Positions 6,647 to 17,029 of a stretch of DNA of 39,508 nucleotides are shown here, piece after piece. The position numbers and the translations under genes are program-made. Source of the DNA: Modestobacter caceresii (GTDB taxonomy: Bacteria; Actinomycetota; Actinomycetes; Mycobacteriales; Geodermatophilaceae); assembly GCF_000761485.1 (NCBI RefSeq), contig NZ_JPMX01000052.1, positions 16,252-55,759 on the forward strand. The letters are read 5' to 3'. How positions within the stretch are numbered: the stretch's first letter is position 1; every line of letters starts with the position of its first letter. The notes beneath the pieces are model-generated. The model saw only the letters and a program-made list of their open reading frames with translations. It searched no databases and was not told where the DNA came from.

Positions 6647-8776
6647 ATGGGCAGGTCGTTCGCGTCCCGTGTCAGCCATCCACGCCTGAAGTGGGTGGTC
6701 CTCGTCTTCTGGGTGGTGCTGGCCACCGCCGCGGCGCCGCTGGCCGGTGCCCTCACCGACGAGCAGGAGAACGACGTCGCGGCGTGGCTGCCCTCGGACG
6801 CTGAGTCGACCCGCGCCCTGCAGCTGCAGACGGAGCTGGGCTCCGACCCCGACCTCCTCCCCGCCGTCATCGTCTACGAGCGCACCGCGGGGCTCACCGC
6901 TGCCGACACCGCAGCGGTCCAGGAGGACGTCAGCGCCCTCGGGCAGCTCGACGCCCTCGACGGGACGATCGTGGGACCGGTCCCCGCCGAGGACGGGCAG
7001 GCGGTCCAGCTGATCGTCCCGCTCAACGTGGGGTCGGACGGCTGGGAGGCGATCGCCCCGCTGGTCGACGGCATCCGCGCCGAGGTCTCCGACGGCCCCA
7101 CGGGTCTGGGCACCTGGGTGACCGGCCCGGCCGGCAGCGCTGCGGACTCGGCCGAGGCGTTCGAGGGGATCGACGGGACCCTGCTCTTCGCCGCCCTGGG
7201 CGTCGTCGTCCTGATCCTGCTGGTCACCTACCGCAGCCCGGTGCTCTGGGTCCTGCCGATCTTCTCGGCCGTCATCGCGCTGTCCTGCTCGCAGGCCCTC
7301 ATCTACCTGCTGGCCCGCTACGCCGACCTCACCGTCAACGCCCAGAGCGCGAGCATCCTCACCGTCCTGGTCGTGGGCGCGGGCACCGACTACGCCCTGC
7401 TGCTGATCGCGCGCTACCGCGAGGAGCTGCGCCTGCACACCGACCGGCACGAGGCCATGACCGAGGCCGTGCACCGGGCCGGCCCGGCGGTGCTGGCCAG
7501 CGGCGGCACGGTCGTGCTGGGGATGCTGTGCCTGGTCGTGGCGGAGATGAACTCCACCGCAGGGCTGGGCCCGGTCGCCGCGATCGGCGTCGCCGTGACG
7601 CTGGCCGTGCTGATGACGCTGCTGCCCGCGCTGCTGGTCATCTGCGGCCGCTGGGTGTTCTGGCCGGTGCGCCCCACCTTCGGCAGCGCCGAACCGACCG
7701 CGACCGGCCTGTGGGCGCACGTGGGGGCCACGATCCGACCGCGGCCGCGCGCCACCTGGCTCGTGACGAGCGCGTTGCTCCTGGTGGCCTCCCTCGGCGT
7801 CCTGCTGCTCTCCCCCAACGGGCTGACCCAGGCGGAGGGCTTCCGGGGCACCCCCGAGTCGATCGAGGGCGACGCGGTCGCGTCCCGGCACTTCCCGGCG
7901 GTCGCCGGCAACTCGGTATACGTGATCACCACGGCCGACTCCGCCACCGAGGTCGCCGAGGCGACGGCCACCACCGAGGGCATCGCCCAGGTCGGCGAAC
8001 CCCAGGTGGTGGGTGACCGGGCCCTCGTCGAGGCCGCGCTGACCGACCGGTTCGACAGCGAGCCCGCCTCCGACACCATCGAACGACTGCGGACGACGCT
8101 CGACGACGCGGGCGACGGCGAGGCACTGGTCGGCGGGAACACCGCACTGAACCTGGACGTCCAGGACGCCGCCCAGCGGGACAACCTGGTGGTCATCCCG
8201 CTGATCATGTTCGTCGTCCTGCTGGTGCTGGCCGTGCTGCTGCGGGCGCTGGTCGCGCCGGTGCTGCTGATCGCCACCGTGGTGCTCTCCTACGGGGCCG
8301 CGCTCGGGCTGAGCGCCGTGATCTTCGACTGGACGATCGGCGTGACCGCGACCGACAGCTCGTTCCCGCTGTTCGTGTTCGTCTTCCTCGTCGCCCTGGG
8401 GATCGACTACAACATCTTCCTGATGACCCGGGTGCGGGAGGAGGCTGCCGACCACGGCACGAGGCGGGCCGCGCTGATCGGGCTCGCCGCCACCGGTGGC
8501 GTCATCACCTCGGCGGGGCTGGTGCTCGCGGCGACGTTCTCGGTGCTCGGCACGCTGCCGCTGACGTTCCTGACGCAGTTGGGGATCGCCGTGGCGCTCG
8601 GCGTCCTGCTCGACACGATCGTCGTGCGTTCTGTCCTGGTCACCGCGCTCACCCTGGACATCGGCCGGCACATGTGGTGGCCGGGTGCGCTCGCACGGCG
8701 TCCCGATGGACCCGGCGTGCCGGTCGGTGGCACCATCCCCGTCCCGACCGGGTCGGGGACGCCGAGCCAGACCTGA
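6647..8776 (+). CDS. MMPL-family RND-type membrane transporter
   Basis: 709 residues with the two-repeat MMPL/RND layout: helix 1 at about residues 14-36 (KWVVLVFWVVLATAAAPLAG), a large outer loop, a five-helix bundle at 178-350, helix at about 375-395, second outer loop, and a final helix bundle at 515-690. Both repeats carry the RND proton-relay type motif: VVGAGTDYALLLIARYREEL (about 243-262) and ALGIDYNIFLMTRVREE (about 583-599). Such proteins export lipids or drugs using the proton gradient. Length fits the short MMPL class rather than mycobacterial MmpL (about 950). No lipid-synthesis genes lie nearby, so substrate is unknown. Start ATG 6647 follows GAGAGG. It stands alone and converges with a small acidic gene. 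Confidence 0.92.
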   Translation: MGRSFASRVSHPRLKWVVLVFWVVLATAAAPLAGALTDEQENDVAAWLPSDAESTRALQLQTELGSDPDLLPAVIVYERTAGLTAADTAAVQEDVSALGQLDALDGTIVGPVPAEDGQAVQLIVPLNVGSDGWEAIAPLVDGIRAEVSDGPTGLGTWVTGPAGSAADSAEAFEGIDGTLLFAALGVVVLILLVTYRSPVLWVLPIFSAVIALSCSQALIYLLARYADLTVNAQSASILTVLVVGAGTDYALLLIARYREELRLHTDRHEAMTEAVHRAGPAVLASGGTVVLGMLCLVVAEMNSTAGLGPVAAIGVAVTLAVLMTLLPALLVICGRWVFWPVRPTFGSAEPTATGLWAHVGATIRPRPRATWLVTSALLLVASLGVLLLSPNGLTQAEGFRGTPESIEGDAVASRHFPAVAGNSVYVITTADSATEVAEATATTEGIAQVGEPQVVGDRALVEAALTDRFDSEPASDTIERLRTTLDDAGDGEALVGGNTALNLDVQDAAQRDNLVVIPLIMFVVLLVLAVLLRALVAPVLLIATVVLSYGAALGLSAVIFDWTIGVTATDSSFPLFVFVFLVALGIDYNIFLMTRVREEAADHGTRRAALIGLAATGGVITSAGLVLAATFSVLGTLPLTFLTQLGIAVALGVLLDTIVVRSVLVTALTLDIGRHMWWPGALARRPDGPGVPVGGTIPVPTGSGTPSQT

Positions 8777-8782
8777 GGTCGT

Positions 8783-8812
8783 GGGGCGCCCGGCTCACTC
8801 CGGGCGAGCCCC
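8783..8812 (+). terminator. Hairpin after the MMPL gene
   Basis: CGCCCGG (8787-8793) pairs with CCGGGCG (8800-8806) around a 6-base loop; GGGG upstream and CCCC downstream extend the stem after a 2-base bulge. It lies between the convergent MMPL and small acidic genes and could end both transcripts. Confidence 0.45.
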
Positions 8813-8850
8813 GGACGGTCGATCGCCCCGCCGCGCCCACGGCCCCGGGA

Positions 8851-9003
8851 TCAGGTGGACGGCCCGTCGTCTGGGTCCTCCTCGGGCTCGAACGTGCCGC
8901 CGGCGTCGTCGGACAGGCCGATCTCCACGCCGCGGCCGTCCTCCTGTGGCGGATCGGCGTCCCGCTGGCGGGCGTCGGGGTCCGGTGCGTCTGGTGTGGT
9001 CAC
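8851..9003 (-). CDS. Small acidic protein, unknown function (50 residues)
   Basis: A GTG at 9003 with an AGGAG site 10 bp upstream opens 50 codons. The product has 16 Asp/Glu and only 3 Arg, no cysteine and no hydrophobic segment (core GRGVEIGLSDDAGGTFEPEE). It is likely a soluble, largely disordered protein. I do not recognise a family. The good ribosome binding site, codon bias and fit between the MMPL terminator and the gamma-glutamyltransferase gene (stop 9042, same strand, 38 bp upstream) support a real gene, possibly the last gene of that unit. Confidence 0.6.
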   Translation of the reverse strand: MTTPDAPDPDARQRDADPPQEDGRGVEIGLSDDAGGTFEPEEDPDDGPST

Positions 9004-9041
9004 GGCGGCTCTCTCCTGTCGTTCGACCTGCGCGTGGAGCG

Positions 9042-10901
9042 TCAGTCGTCGCCCAGCCCGGGGGCGAGGCCGGGGACGTCCGGTACGGCTGCCAGTGGGT
9101 TGTCGAGGAGGTCGCGCACGACACCCGCGCTGCCACCGCCGCGTCGATCCGGTTCCGCGGCGGCCAGCAGCAGGCCGCCCGGCAGGTACTCGATGCCGGT
9201 GGCCGCACCGATCTCCTCCACGACGGTGAACTCGTGCCCGAGCGCCTCGAGGGCCGGACCGTGGGCGGCGACGAACGCCGGTTCCGCGGACACCGCGGGG
9301 GTGTTCCGCTGGCTGGCCCGGGGAGCGGCGATCGCCGCGGCGAGGTCCATGTCGCGGTCGATGCGGTTGACCAGGGTCTGCAGCACCGTCGTGATGATCG
9401 TGCTGCCGCCCGGGGAGCCGAGGGCGAGCACCGGCTCACCGTCGTACAGCACGATCGTCGGCGCCATGCTGCTGCGCGGCCGCTTGCCCGGCGCGGGCAG
9501 GTTCGGCTCGGGCGTCATGGGGTCGGCGGCGGCGAAGGTGAAGTCGGTGAGCTCGTTGTTGAGCAGGAACCCGCGGCCGGGCACCGTGATCCCGCTGCCA
9601 CCGGTCTGCTCGATCGTCAGCGTGTAGCTGGCGATGTTGCCCTCGGCGTCGCCGACCGTGAGGTGCGTGGTGGACGGGCCTTCGGTGCCCTCCCCCACCG
9701 TGAGCTCGCCTGCTGCCGGGCACGGGCCGTACTCGCCGTCCGGGTCGCCCGCCGGGGTCGGCTTCTCCAGCGCCGCGTCCGGGTCGATGGCGCAGGCCCG
9801 CTCCGCGGCGAAGTCGTCGGAGAGCAGCTCGGCCAGCGGCACCTGGGTGTACGCGGGGTCGCCGACGTAGGCGTTGCGGTCCGCGAAGGCCAGCGCACTG
9901 GCCTCCAGGTAGTGGTGCAGCACCGGCACGGCGGGCAGCTGGCCGAGGTCGAACGGCTCGAGGACGTTCAGCGCCTCGCCGACGGTCGAGCCACCGCTGG
10001 ACGGCGGGGCCATCCCGTAGACCTCGAGCCCGCGGTACTCGACCATGGTCGGCTCCCGCAGCGGGGCGTCGTACAGCGCCAGGTCGACGTCCTCGAGCAG
10101 CCCCGCGCGGACGTCCTCGACGCCCGCTGCCTCGGGCGGGTCCTGGGCCGTACGCACGATCTCCCCGGCCAGGTCCCCGGAGTAGAACGGCTCCACGCCC
10201 TCCGCCGCCAGCAGCCGGTAGGTCTCCGCGAGGTCGGGGTTGACGAACACCGACCCCACCTCGGGCAGGGCCCCGCCCGGCAGGAACAGCTCGGCACTCG
10301 GCTCGAACGTGCGGAACTTCTCCTCGTTCTCCGCGGTCTGCTGCTGGAACGTCTCGTCGACGACGAAGCCCTCGTCGGCCAGCCGGATCCCGCCCTGCAG
10401 CGCGTCCGCGAGCGACCACGTGCCGAACTCGGCCAGGGCCGTCGCCCAGGTCTGCGGCGTGCCGGGCGTGCCCACCGACAACCCGCTCGCCACCGCCTCG
10501 GCGAACGGCAGGGGCTCCCCTGCCTCGTCGAGGAAGGCGCCCGCGCCCATCGCGAGCGGCGCGGTCTCCCGGCCGTCGATCGTGGTGACCGCTCCGGTGT
10601 CAGCGTCGTAGTAGACGAAGAAGCCCCCGCCACCGACCCCCGCCGAGTAGGGCTCCGTGACGCCCAGCGCGGCTGCTGCGGCGACGGCGGCGTCCGCGGC
10701 GTTGCCACCGGCGGCCAGGACCTCCAGGCCGACCCGGGTGGCGTCGGCGTCGACGGTGGCGACCGCGCCCCCGGTGCCGACTGCCCACGACCGTTTCTCC
10801 GGCAACGGGTCGACCGGCGCGGCGCTCGCGGGCCCGCCGGCCGCGAGGGCGCCGGCAGTCAGCGCGGTGAGGGCGACCAGGGTGGTACGCGGACGCAGCA
10901 T
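9042..10901 (-). CDS. ggt: Secreted gamma-glutamyltransferase
   Basis: 619 residues. It transfers or hydrolyses the gamma-glutamyl group of glutathione-like peptides outside the membrane. Start ATG 10901 is chosen because GAGGAG precedes it and the protein then opens with a signal peptide (RPRTTLVALTALTAGALAAG, then PASAAP). An N-terminal enzyme block follows (EVLAAGGNAADAAVAAAAAL, SAGVGGGGFFVYY, DGRETAP). The self-cleavage and nucleophile threonine is in GPSTTHLTVGDAEGNIASYT at about residue 409, giving a large and a small subunit. GITVPGRGFLLNNELTDF and ALGSPGGSTI complete the substrate site. An upstream start at 10967 is disfavoured. Glutathione is rare in actinobacteria, so the natural substrate may be other gamma-glutamyl compounds. 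Confidence 0.95.
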   Translation of the reverse strand: MLRPRTTLVALTALTAGALAAGGPASAAPVDPLPEKRSWAVGTGGAVATVDADATRVGLEVLAAGGNAADAAVAAAAALGVTEPYSAGVGGGGFFVYYDADTGAVTTIDGRETAPLAMGAGAFLDEAGEPLPFAEAVASGLSVGTPGTPQTWATALAEFGTWSLADALQGGIRLADEGFVVDETFQQQTAENEEKFRTFEPSAELFLPGGALPEVGSVFVNPDLAETYRLLAAEGVEPFYSGDLAGEIVRTAQDPPEAAGVEDVRAGLLEDVDLALYDAPLREPTMVEYRGLEVYGMAPPSSGGSTVGEALNVLEPFDLGQLPAVPVLHHYLEASALAFADRNAYVGDPAYTQVPLAELLSDDFAAERACAIDPDAALEKPTPAGDPDGEYGPCPAAGELTVGEGTEGPSTTHLTVGDAEGNIASYTLTIEQTGGSGITVPGRGFLLNNELTDFTFAAADPMTPEPNLPAPGKRPRSSMAPTIVLYDGEPVLALGSPGGSTIITTVLQTLVNRIDRDMDLAAAIAAPRASQRNTPAVSAEPAFVAAHGPALEALGHEFTVVEEIGAATGIEYLPGGLLLAAAEPDRRGGGSAGVVRDLLDNPLAAVPDVPGLAPGLGDD

Positions 10902-11064
10902 GGAGACTCCTCGGGCGTCATCGATGCGCAGGCACACATCGGACACCTTCCGAGCAGATCGCGCCACCCCTCAGGCGGTCACAGGCACCGGGGTCCACCG
11001 GGCTCCCTGGGGCCACCGCCGGCCCTGACGCCCCCTGTCCAGCTCGCTGGGCCGCGCGAGCGCG

Positions 11065-12963
<1,899 letters not shown>

Positions 12964-12972
12964 TCGACACCG

Positions 12973-13002
12973 ACACTAGGCCGAAGCGGGGGCTGCTGAC
13001 CA
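12973..13002 (-). promoter_or_regulatory. Candidate promoter of the thiC leader
   Basis: Reading the minus strand, TGGTCA (13002-12997) and TAGTGT (12978-12973) are 18 bp apart and match -35/-10 elements (4 of 6 at -35; TANNNT at -10). Transcription would start just before the TPP riboswitch. Confidence 0.4.
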
Positions 13003-13092
13003 GCGGCCACCGTCCCGACCACTGCCCGCAGGGCCCACCACGGACGCGTCACTGGGTGCTGTCGGCGGGGTCGAGGACCGGGCACGCACCGA

Positions 13093-13743
13093 TCAGCCGG
13101 TCATGAAGCCGCTCTCGTAGGCGGCGATGACGGCCTGGGTGCGATCGCGCGCCCCGAGCTTGAGCAGCACGCTGCTGACGTGCGTCTTCACCGTCTCGCG
13201 ACTGAGGAACAGCTCGGTGGCGATCTCGGCGTTGGACAGCCCGCCCGCCACCAGCCGCAGCACGTCGGCCTCGCGGCCGGTCAGCTCCGGCAGCGCGGCC
13301 GGTCCTCGGGCGCGGGAGGGCGCGTGCGAGGCGATGAGCCGGCGGGTCAGGTCCGGAAGCACCAGGGACGTCCCCCGGGCGACGACCCGGATGGCGCCGA
13401 CGAGCGAGTCCGGGTCCGACCGCTCCAGCGCGAAGCCGCTCGCCCCGGCCTGCAGCGAACGGAACAGGTAGTCGTCGTCCTCGAACGTGGTCAGGACCAG
13501 CACGCGGGGACGCTGCGGGTCACGGGCGACCAGCTCCGCGGTCGCCGCGATGCCGTCCATGTCGGGCATCCGGACGTCCATGAGGACGACGTCGGGATCG
13601 GTGTCGGCCGCGACGGCCAGCGCCTCCCGGCCGGAGCCGGCGTCGCCCACCACGGTCAGGTCGGGCTCGCTCTCCAGGATCACCCGCAGCCCGGAGCGGA
13701 CGAGCACGTCGTCGTCCACGAGCAGCAGCCGCAGAGCGGTCAC
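13093..13743 (-). CDS. NarL/LuxR-family response regulator
   Basis: 216 residues. Receiver domain at about 1-120: LRLLLVDDDVLVRSGLRVIL with the acidic pocket, the phospho-acceptor aspartate in VVLMDVRMPD, the switch threonine in VLVLTTFEDD. Unusually, the place of the conserved lysine (normally ALKD or LLKD) reads ASGFALERSDP, so the lysine seems replaced. The LuxR helix-turn-helix (LTGREADVLRLVAGGLSNAE to SRETVKTHVSSVLLKL) is at about 150-210. The GTG start at 13743 overlaps the stop of the sensor kinase gene in a GTGA overlap, showing translational coupling. It probably controls the divergent ABC exporter. DNA-binding target unknown. Confidence 0.93.
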   Translation of the reverse strand: MTALRLLLVDDDVLVRSGLRVILESEPDLTVVGDAGSGREALAVAADTDPDVVLMDVRMPDMDGIAATAELVARDPQRPRVLVLTTFEDDDYLFRSLQAGASGFALERSDPDSLVGAIRVVARGTSLVLPDLTRRLIASHAPSRARGPAALPELTGREADVLRLVAGGLSNAEIATELFLSRETVKTHVSSVLLKLGARDRTQAVIAAYESGFMTG

Positions 13744-15023
13744 GCCGCACCCGACAGCGGCAGGGTGACGCACAGGTCGAACCCGCCCGACGGCGTCCGC
13801 TCGGCGGTGAGCGTGCCGCCGGCGGCGGTCGCCCGCTCCCGGAGGCCGGCCAGCCCGCGGCCGCCGCCGGGCCCCGGGCGGCCGTCGGGTTGCGAGGCCG
13901 GCGGTTCATTGCACACGCGGACGACGAGGGTGTCCCCGTTGCGGACGACCTGGGCGACCGTCAGCGGGGTCCCGGCGTGCCGGAGCACGTTCGTCGTCCC
14001 CTCCTGGACCACCCGGTAGGCCAGCTCCTGGACGCCGGCCGGCACGTCGTCGACGTCGCCGTCCACCACGAGGGCGACGGGCAGGCCGCCGTCGCGGAGT
14101 CCGGCGAGCAGGTCCTCGAGGTCGTCCAGCGACGGTGCGGCGAACGGGGCGGGGTCACGGCCGCCGTCCTCCGCCCGGAGCACGGTGAGCACCCGGTCGA
14201 GCTCCGCGAGCGCGGTCCGGGTGTTCGTCTCGATGTGCCCCAGCGCCTGGCGCGCGAAGTCGGCCTGCAGCGGCCGCTCGCCGACGGGCGTCAGGGTGCG
14301 GCGGGCGGCGGTGGCCTGCAGCAGGCTGGCGGTCAGCGCATGGCCGATGGTGTCGTGCAGGTCGCGGGCCAGCCTGTTCCGGTCGGCCAGCCGCCGGGTG
14401 CTCTGCTGCAGCGCGGCGATCCGCTGCTCGGGGGCGGTGCCGAGCAACCGGGGCGCCACGGACGCGGACAGCCGCACCAGCAGGTCGACCACGGCCAGGG
14501 TCAGGACGACGTCGAGCGCCATGAGCGCCAGCAGCGGCAGCGCGGTGAGCGGGTTCCACTCGACCTCCCAGCCGAGGGCGACGAAGGCGGCGAGGCCGAA
14601 CACCAGCGTGGTGGTCGTCGCGAGGGCGAGGAGCACGCGGGCCCCGAGCCACCCCAGGGCCCGCCAGGTGTCGGCCGCGAAGACCAGCCGCCGCAGTCTG
14701 CGGGCGACGCCGCGCCGGTCGCGGACCCGCTCACCGGCCGGGATGTCGACACCGAGCAGCCTGCGGGCCAGCCGGCGCTCCATCTCCGCCAGGGAGCGGG
14801 TCACCGCGAGCACCAGCAGGACGAGCAGCACGCCGACGCCATAGACCACGGCCACCACCGAGCCGATCAGCCCCAGGTACAGCGCCAGGAACAGCGCTCC
14901 CAGGGGCAGGCTCGCCAACGCGTAGAGGGCCCGGCCGCGCCAGCCCGGGCGGGCGGCGACCAGCAGCGCCCTCAGCCGGGCGGCGAACCCGGTCGCCCAG
15001 TGGAGCGAGCTCGTCGGAGGCAC
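13740..15023 (-). CDS. DesK/LiaS-type sensor histidine kinase
   Basis: About 427 residues from the GTG at 15023. An N-terminal sensor domain with four membrane helices (GRALYALASLPLGALFLALY, then VYGVGVLLVLLVLAV, LLALATTTTLVFGLAAFVAL, LPLLALMALDVVLTLAVVDL) is like PF13796 sensors. HisKA_3 follows: the phospho-acceptor histidine is in RLARDLHDTIGHALTASLLQ. The ATP-binding domain has the N box ELAYRVVQEGTTNVLRHAG and the G box GGGRGLAGLRERATAAGG. I chose 15023 (AGGA upstream); in-frame starts at 15140 and 15158 would add a Gly/Pro-rich tail that does not look like protein. It works with the coupled response regulator and is divergent from an ABC exporter, a common antibiotic- or envelope-stress layout. 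Confidence 0.92.
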   Translation of the reverse strand: MPPTSSLHWATGFAARLRALLVAARPGWRGRALYALASLPLGALFLALYLGLIGSVVAVVYGVGVLLVLLVLAVTRSLAEMERRLARRLLGVDIPAGERVRDRRGVARRLRRLVFAADTWRALGWLGARVLLALATTTTLVFGLAAFVALGWEVEWNPLTALPLLALMALDVVLTLAVVDLLVRLSASVAPRLLGTAPEQRIAALQQSTRRLADRNRLARDLHDTIGHALTASLLQATAARRTLTPVGERPLQADFARQALGHIETNTRTALAELDRVLTVLRAEDGGRDPAPFAAPSLDDLEDLLAGLRDGGLPVALVVDGDVDDVPAGVQELAYRVVQEGTTNVLRHAGTPLTVAQVVRNGDTLVVRVCNEPPASQPDGRPGPGGGRGLAGLRERATAAGGTLTAERTPSGGFDLCVTLPLSGAA

Positions 15024-15212
15024 GGCTCGATCCTGGCCCACCGTCGCGCCCGGCGACTCCCCCTCGGGCGCCCCGTCCGCCTCCCCCACGCGGGGGAACC
15101 CGGTCGGCACCGCGGGGTGATCCGCCCGGGCCCGCCGCACCGACACGCTCCTTGTCATGACTGCAGATCCCTCCTGGCGGCGATGCCGTCACACGCCCGA
15201 CGGGCCGCGCGC

Positions 15213-16151
15213 ATGATTCAGGTGCGCGGGCTCACGAAGCAGTACGGCGCCGTCCGGGCCGTCGACGACCTGACCTTCGACGTCCAGCCGGGCAAGGTGA
15301 CCGGCTTCCTCGGCCCGAACGGTGCGGGCAAGTCGACCACGATGCGCATGGTCCTCGGCCTCGACCGGCCCACCGCCGGCTCCGCCCTGGTTGCCGGCCG
15401 GCCCTTCGCCACGCTGGCCGAGCCGCTCCGGACGGCCGGCGCCCTGCTCGACGCAGGCGCCGTCCACCCCGGGCGCAGCGGGCGCGACCACCTGCGGGTC
15501 GCCGCCCGCACGCACGGCATCCCGCTGCGCCGAGTGGACGACGTCGTCGACCAGGTGGGGCTCGGCCCGGCGGCGCGGCGGCGGGTGCGCGGCTACTCCC
15601 TGGGCATGCGCCAGCGGCTCGGCATCGCGACCGCGCTGCTCGGTGACCCCGCCGTCCTGCTGTTCGACGAACCGATGAACGGCCTCGACCTGGACGGGGT
15701 CCGGTGGATCCGCCGGCTGGTGCGCGGCCTGGCCGACGAGGGGCGGACGGTGCTGCTGTCCAGCCACCTGATGAGCGAGATGGAACAGACCGCCGACCAC
15801 CTGGTGATCATCGGCCGCGGCCGGCTGATCGCCGACGCGTCGATGCAGGAGGTCATGCGCGGCGAGGGTGCGCAGCGGCAGGTCCGGGTGCGGACCCCGT
15901 CGCCCGAGCCCCTGGTCGGCGCCCTGCGCCGCCGACGGCTGCAGGTGCACCCGACCGAGGACGGCGACCTGCTGGTCGAGGGCACGACGGCAGAGACCGT
16001 CGGCGACGTCGCGCTGGAGGCCGGTGTCGCGGTGCACCGGCTGGCCGAGGAGCACTCCTCGCTGGAGCAGGTCTACCTCGACCTGACCGGCGACAGCGTC
16101 CAGTACCGGGTCGCCGTCGCGCCGGAGCCGGCCGGACTGGTGCAGCGATGA
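15213..16151 (+). CDS. ABC transporter ATP-binding protein (ABC-2 exporter)
   Basis: 312 residues. Walker A GFLGPNGAGKSTTMRMVLGL, signature YSLGMRQRLGIATALLGDPA (the usual LSGGQ replaced by YSLGM, as is frequent in this bacitracin/BcrA-like branch), Walker B VLLFDEPMNGLD and H-loop SSHLMSE are all present. The C-terminal 80 residues resemble the BcrA-type extension. It powers the permease encoded next, with which it overlaps by 4 bp (ATGA). I chose the ATG at 15213, which begins MIQVRGLTKQYG as usual; an ATG at 15183 would add 10 residues. No ribosome binding site is clear for either. Probably controlled by the divergent two-component system. Confidence 0.93.
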   Translation: MIQVRGLTKQYGAVRAVDDLTFDVQPGKVTGFLGPNGAGKSTTMRMVLGLDRPTAGSALVAGRPFATLAEPLRTAGALLDAGAVHPGRSGRDHLRVAARTHGIPLRRVDDVVDQVGLGPAARRRVRGYSLGMRQRLGIATALLGDPAVLLFDEPMNGLDLDGVRWIRRLVRGLADEGRTVLLSSHLMSEMEQTADHLVIIGRGRLIADASMQEVMRGEGAQRQVRVRTPSPEPLVGALRRRRLQVHPTEDGDLLVEGTTAETVGDVALEAGVAVHRLAEEHSSLEQVYLDLTGDSVQYRVAVAPEPAGLVQR

Positions 16152-16954
16152 GCGCGACGGGGGTCGCCGTCCCGACGCCGGGGCCCGCCACCACCGAACC
16201 GGGGACGGCGACCGTCTTCCGGCGCGCCGCGGGGGCCGAGTTCCTGAGACTGCGCACGGTGCGGACGACCTGGTGGTGCCTGCTGGCGGCCGCAGTCACC
16301 GTCGTGGGCATCGGCGCCACCGCGGCCCTCGACGAGGCGACCGGACCGGCCGACCCGTTGACCGGCCTGCCGGCGACGTTCGCCGGTGAGTTCGGCGTCC
16401 TGCTGGGCCAGTTCGCGCTGCTGGTGCTGGCCCTGCTCGCCGTCACCCCTGAGTACGCCACCGGGTCGATCGGCCCGACCCTGCAGTGGACGCCGCGCCG
16501 CGGGGTGCTGCTGGCCGCGCGGGTCACCGTGCCGGTCGTCGTCGCCACCGTGGCCGGGGTGCTCCTCGCGCTGGTCGCCGACGTCGCCGCCTGGCTCATC
16601 GCGCCCGACCTGACGCTGACGCCGGCCGACCTGGCCGACAGCCTCGGCCGGGTCGCGGCGGTGCTGGCCGCCGGGAGCGTGCTGGCCGTCGGCGTCGGCC
16701 TGCTGCTGCGCAGCACCGCCGGGGCGCTGGCCACGGTCTTCCTGCTCCAGCTCGTGCTGCCGGCCCTGCTGCCCGGGTTCGGTGTCGAGTGGATGGCCGA
16801 CCTCGGGGAGCTGCTGCCGGGCACCGGCGCCGTCTGGATGCTGCTCGGCGAACCGGACATGACGGCTGCCGCGGCAGCGACGCTGCTGGTCGGCTGGTCC
16901 GGGGTCGCGCTGGCCGCCGGCGGCTGGTCACTGCTGCGCCGCGACGCCTCGTAG
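16148..16954 (+). CDS. ABC-2 type permease
   Basis: 268 residues. Six hydrophobic segments in ABC-2 order: TWWCLLAAAVTVVGIGATAA, EFGVLLGQFALLVLALLAV, VTVPVVVATVAGVLLALVAD, AAVLAAGSVLAVGVGLLL, ATVFLLQLVLPALLPG and AAATLLVGWSGVALAAGGW. The TPEYATGSIGPTLQWTPRR loop is typical of BcrB-like permeases. It forms the membrane part of the exporter with the preceding ATPase; start ATG overlaps that gene's stop by 4 bp. The substrate is unknown; family members export peptide antibiotics, lantibiotics or lipids. The gene ends before a strong hairpin. Confidence 0.9.
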   Translation: MSATGVAVPTPGPATTEPGTATVFRRAAGAEFLRLRTVRTTWWCLLAAAVTVVGIGATAALDEATGPADPLTGLPATFAGEFGVLLGQFALLVLALLAVTPEYATGSIGPTLQWTPRRGVLLAARVTVPVVVATVAGVLLALVADVAAWLIAPDLTLTPADLADSLGRVAAVLAAGSVLAVGVGLLLRSTAGALATVFLLQLVLPALLPGFGVEWMADLGELLPGTGAVWMLLGEPDMTAAAAATLLVGWSGVALAAGGWSLLRRDAS

Positions 16955-16978
16955 CTCGTACGGTCACTCACCGGCCAC

Positions 16979-17029
16979 GGCACGGGCGGCGGCCGGGGGC
17001 TCCCCCGGCCGCCGTCCGCGAGCCGTGCC
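16979..17029. terminator. Bidirectional GC-rich terminator hairpin
   Basis: CGGCGGCCGGGGG (16987-16999) pairs with CCCCCGGCCGCCG (17002-17014). Outer arms GGCACGG (16979-16985) and CCGTGCC (17023-17029) pair as well. It separates the plus-strand ABC permease from the minus-strand gene ending at 17030 and can serve both. Confidence 0.6.

Noticed and set aside
6558-6689. 43-codon frame with a GGAGG site overlapping the MMPL start, a possible leader peptide
   Set aside because: Its ATG coincides with a good -35 element (ATGACG, 17 bp before TAGCGT), and the product is Arg/Pro-rich without features. A promoter is the simpler reading.
6539-8671. 710-codon open frame on the minus strand antisense to the MMPL gene
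   Set aside because: Composition is Gln/Arg/Asp/His-rich without any fold or motif. It is the GC-rich third-position shadow of the MMPL gene, which has clear RND motifs.
13890-15182. Long plus-strand frame continuous with the ABC ATPase frame, antisense to the histidine kinase
   Set aside because: Only the part from 15213 has ATPase sequence; the upstream 440 codons are low-complexity shadow of the kinase gene.
15157-15216. 19-codon plus-strand frame ending in an ATGA overlap with the ABC ATPase start
   Set aside because: No ribosome binding site and an unconvincing composition; the overlap can be chance.
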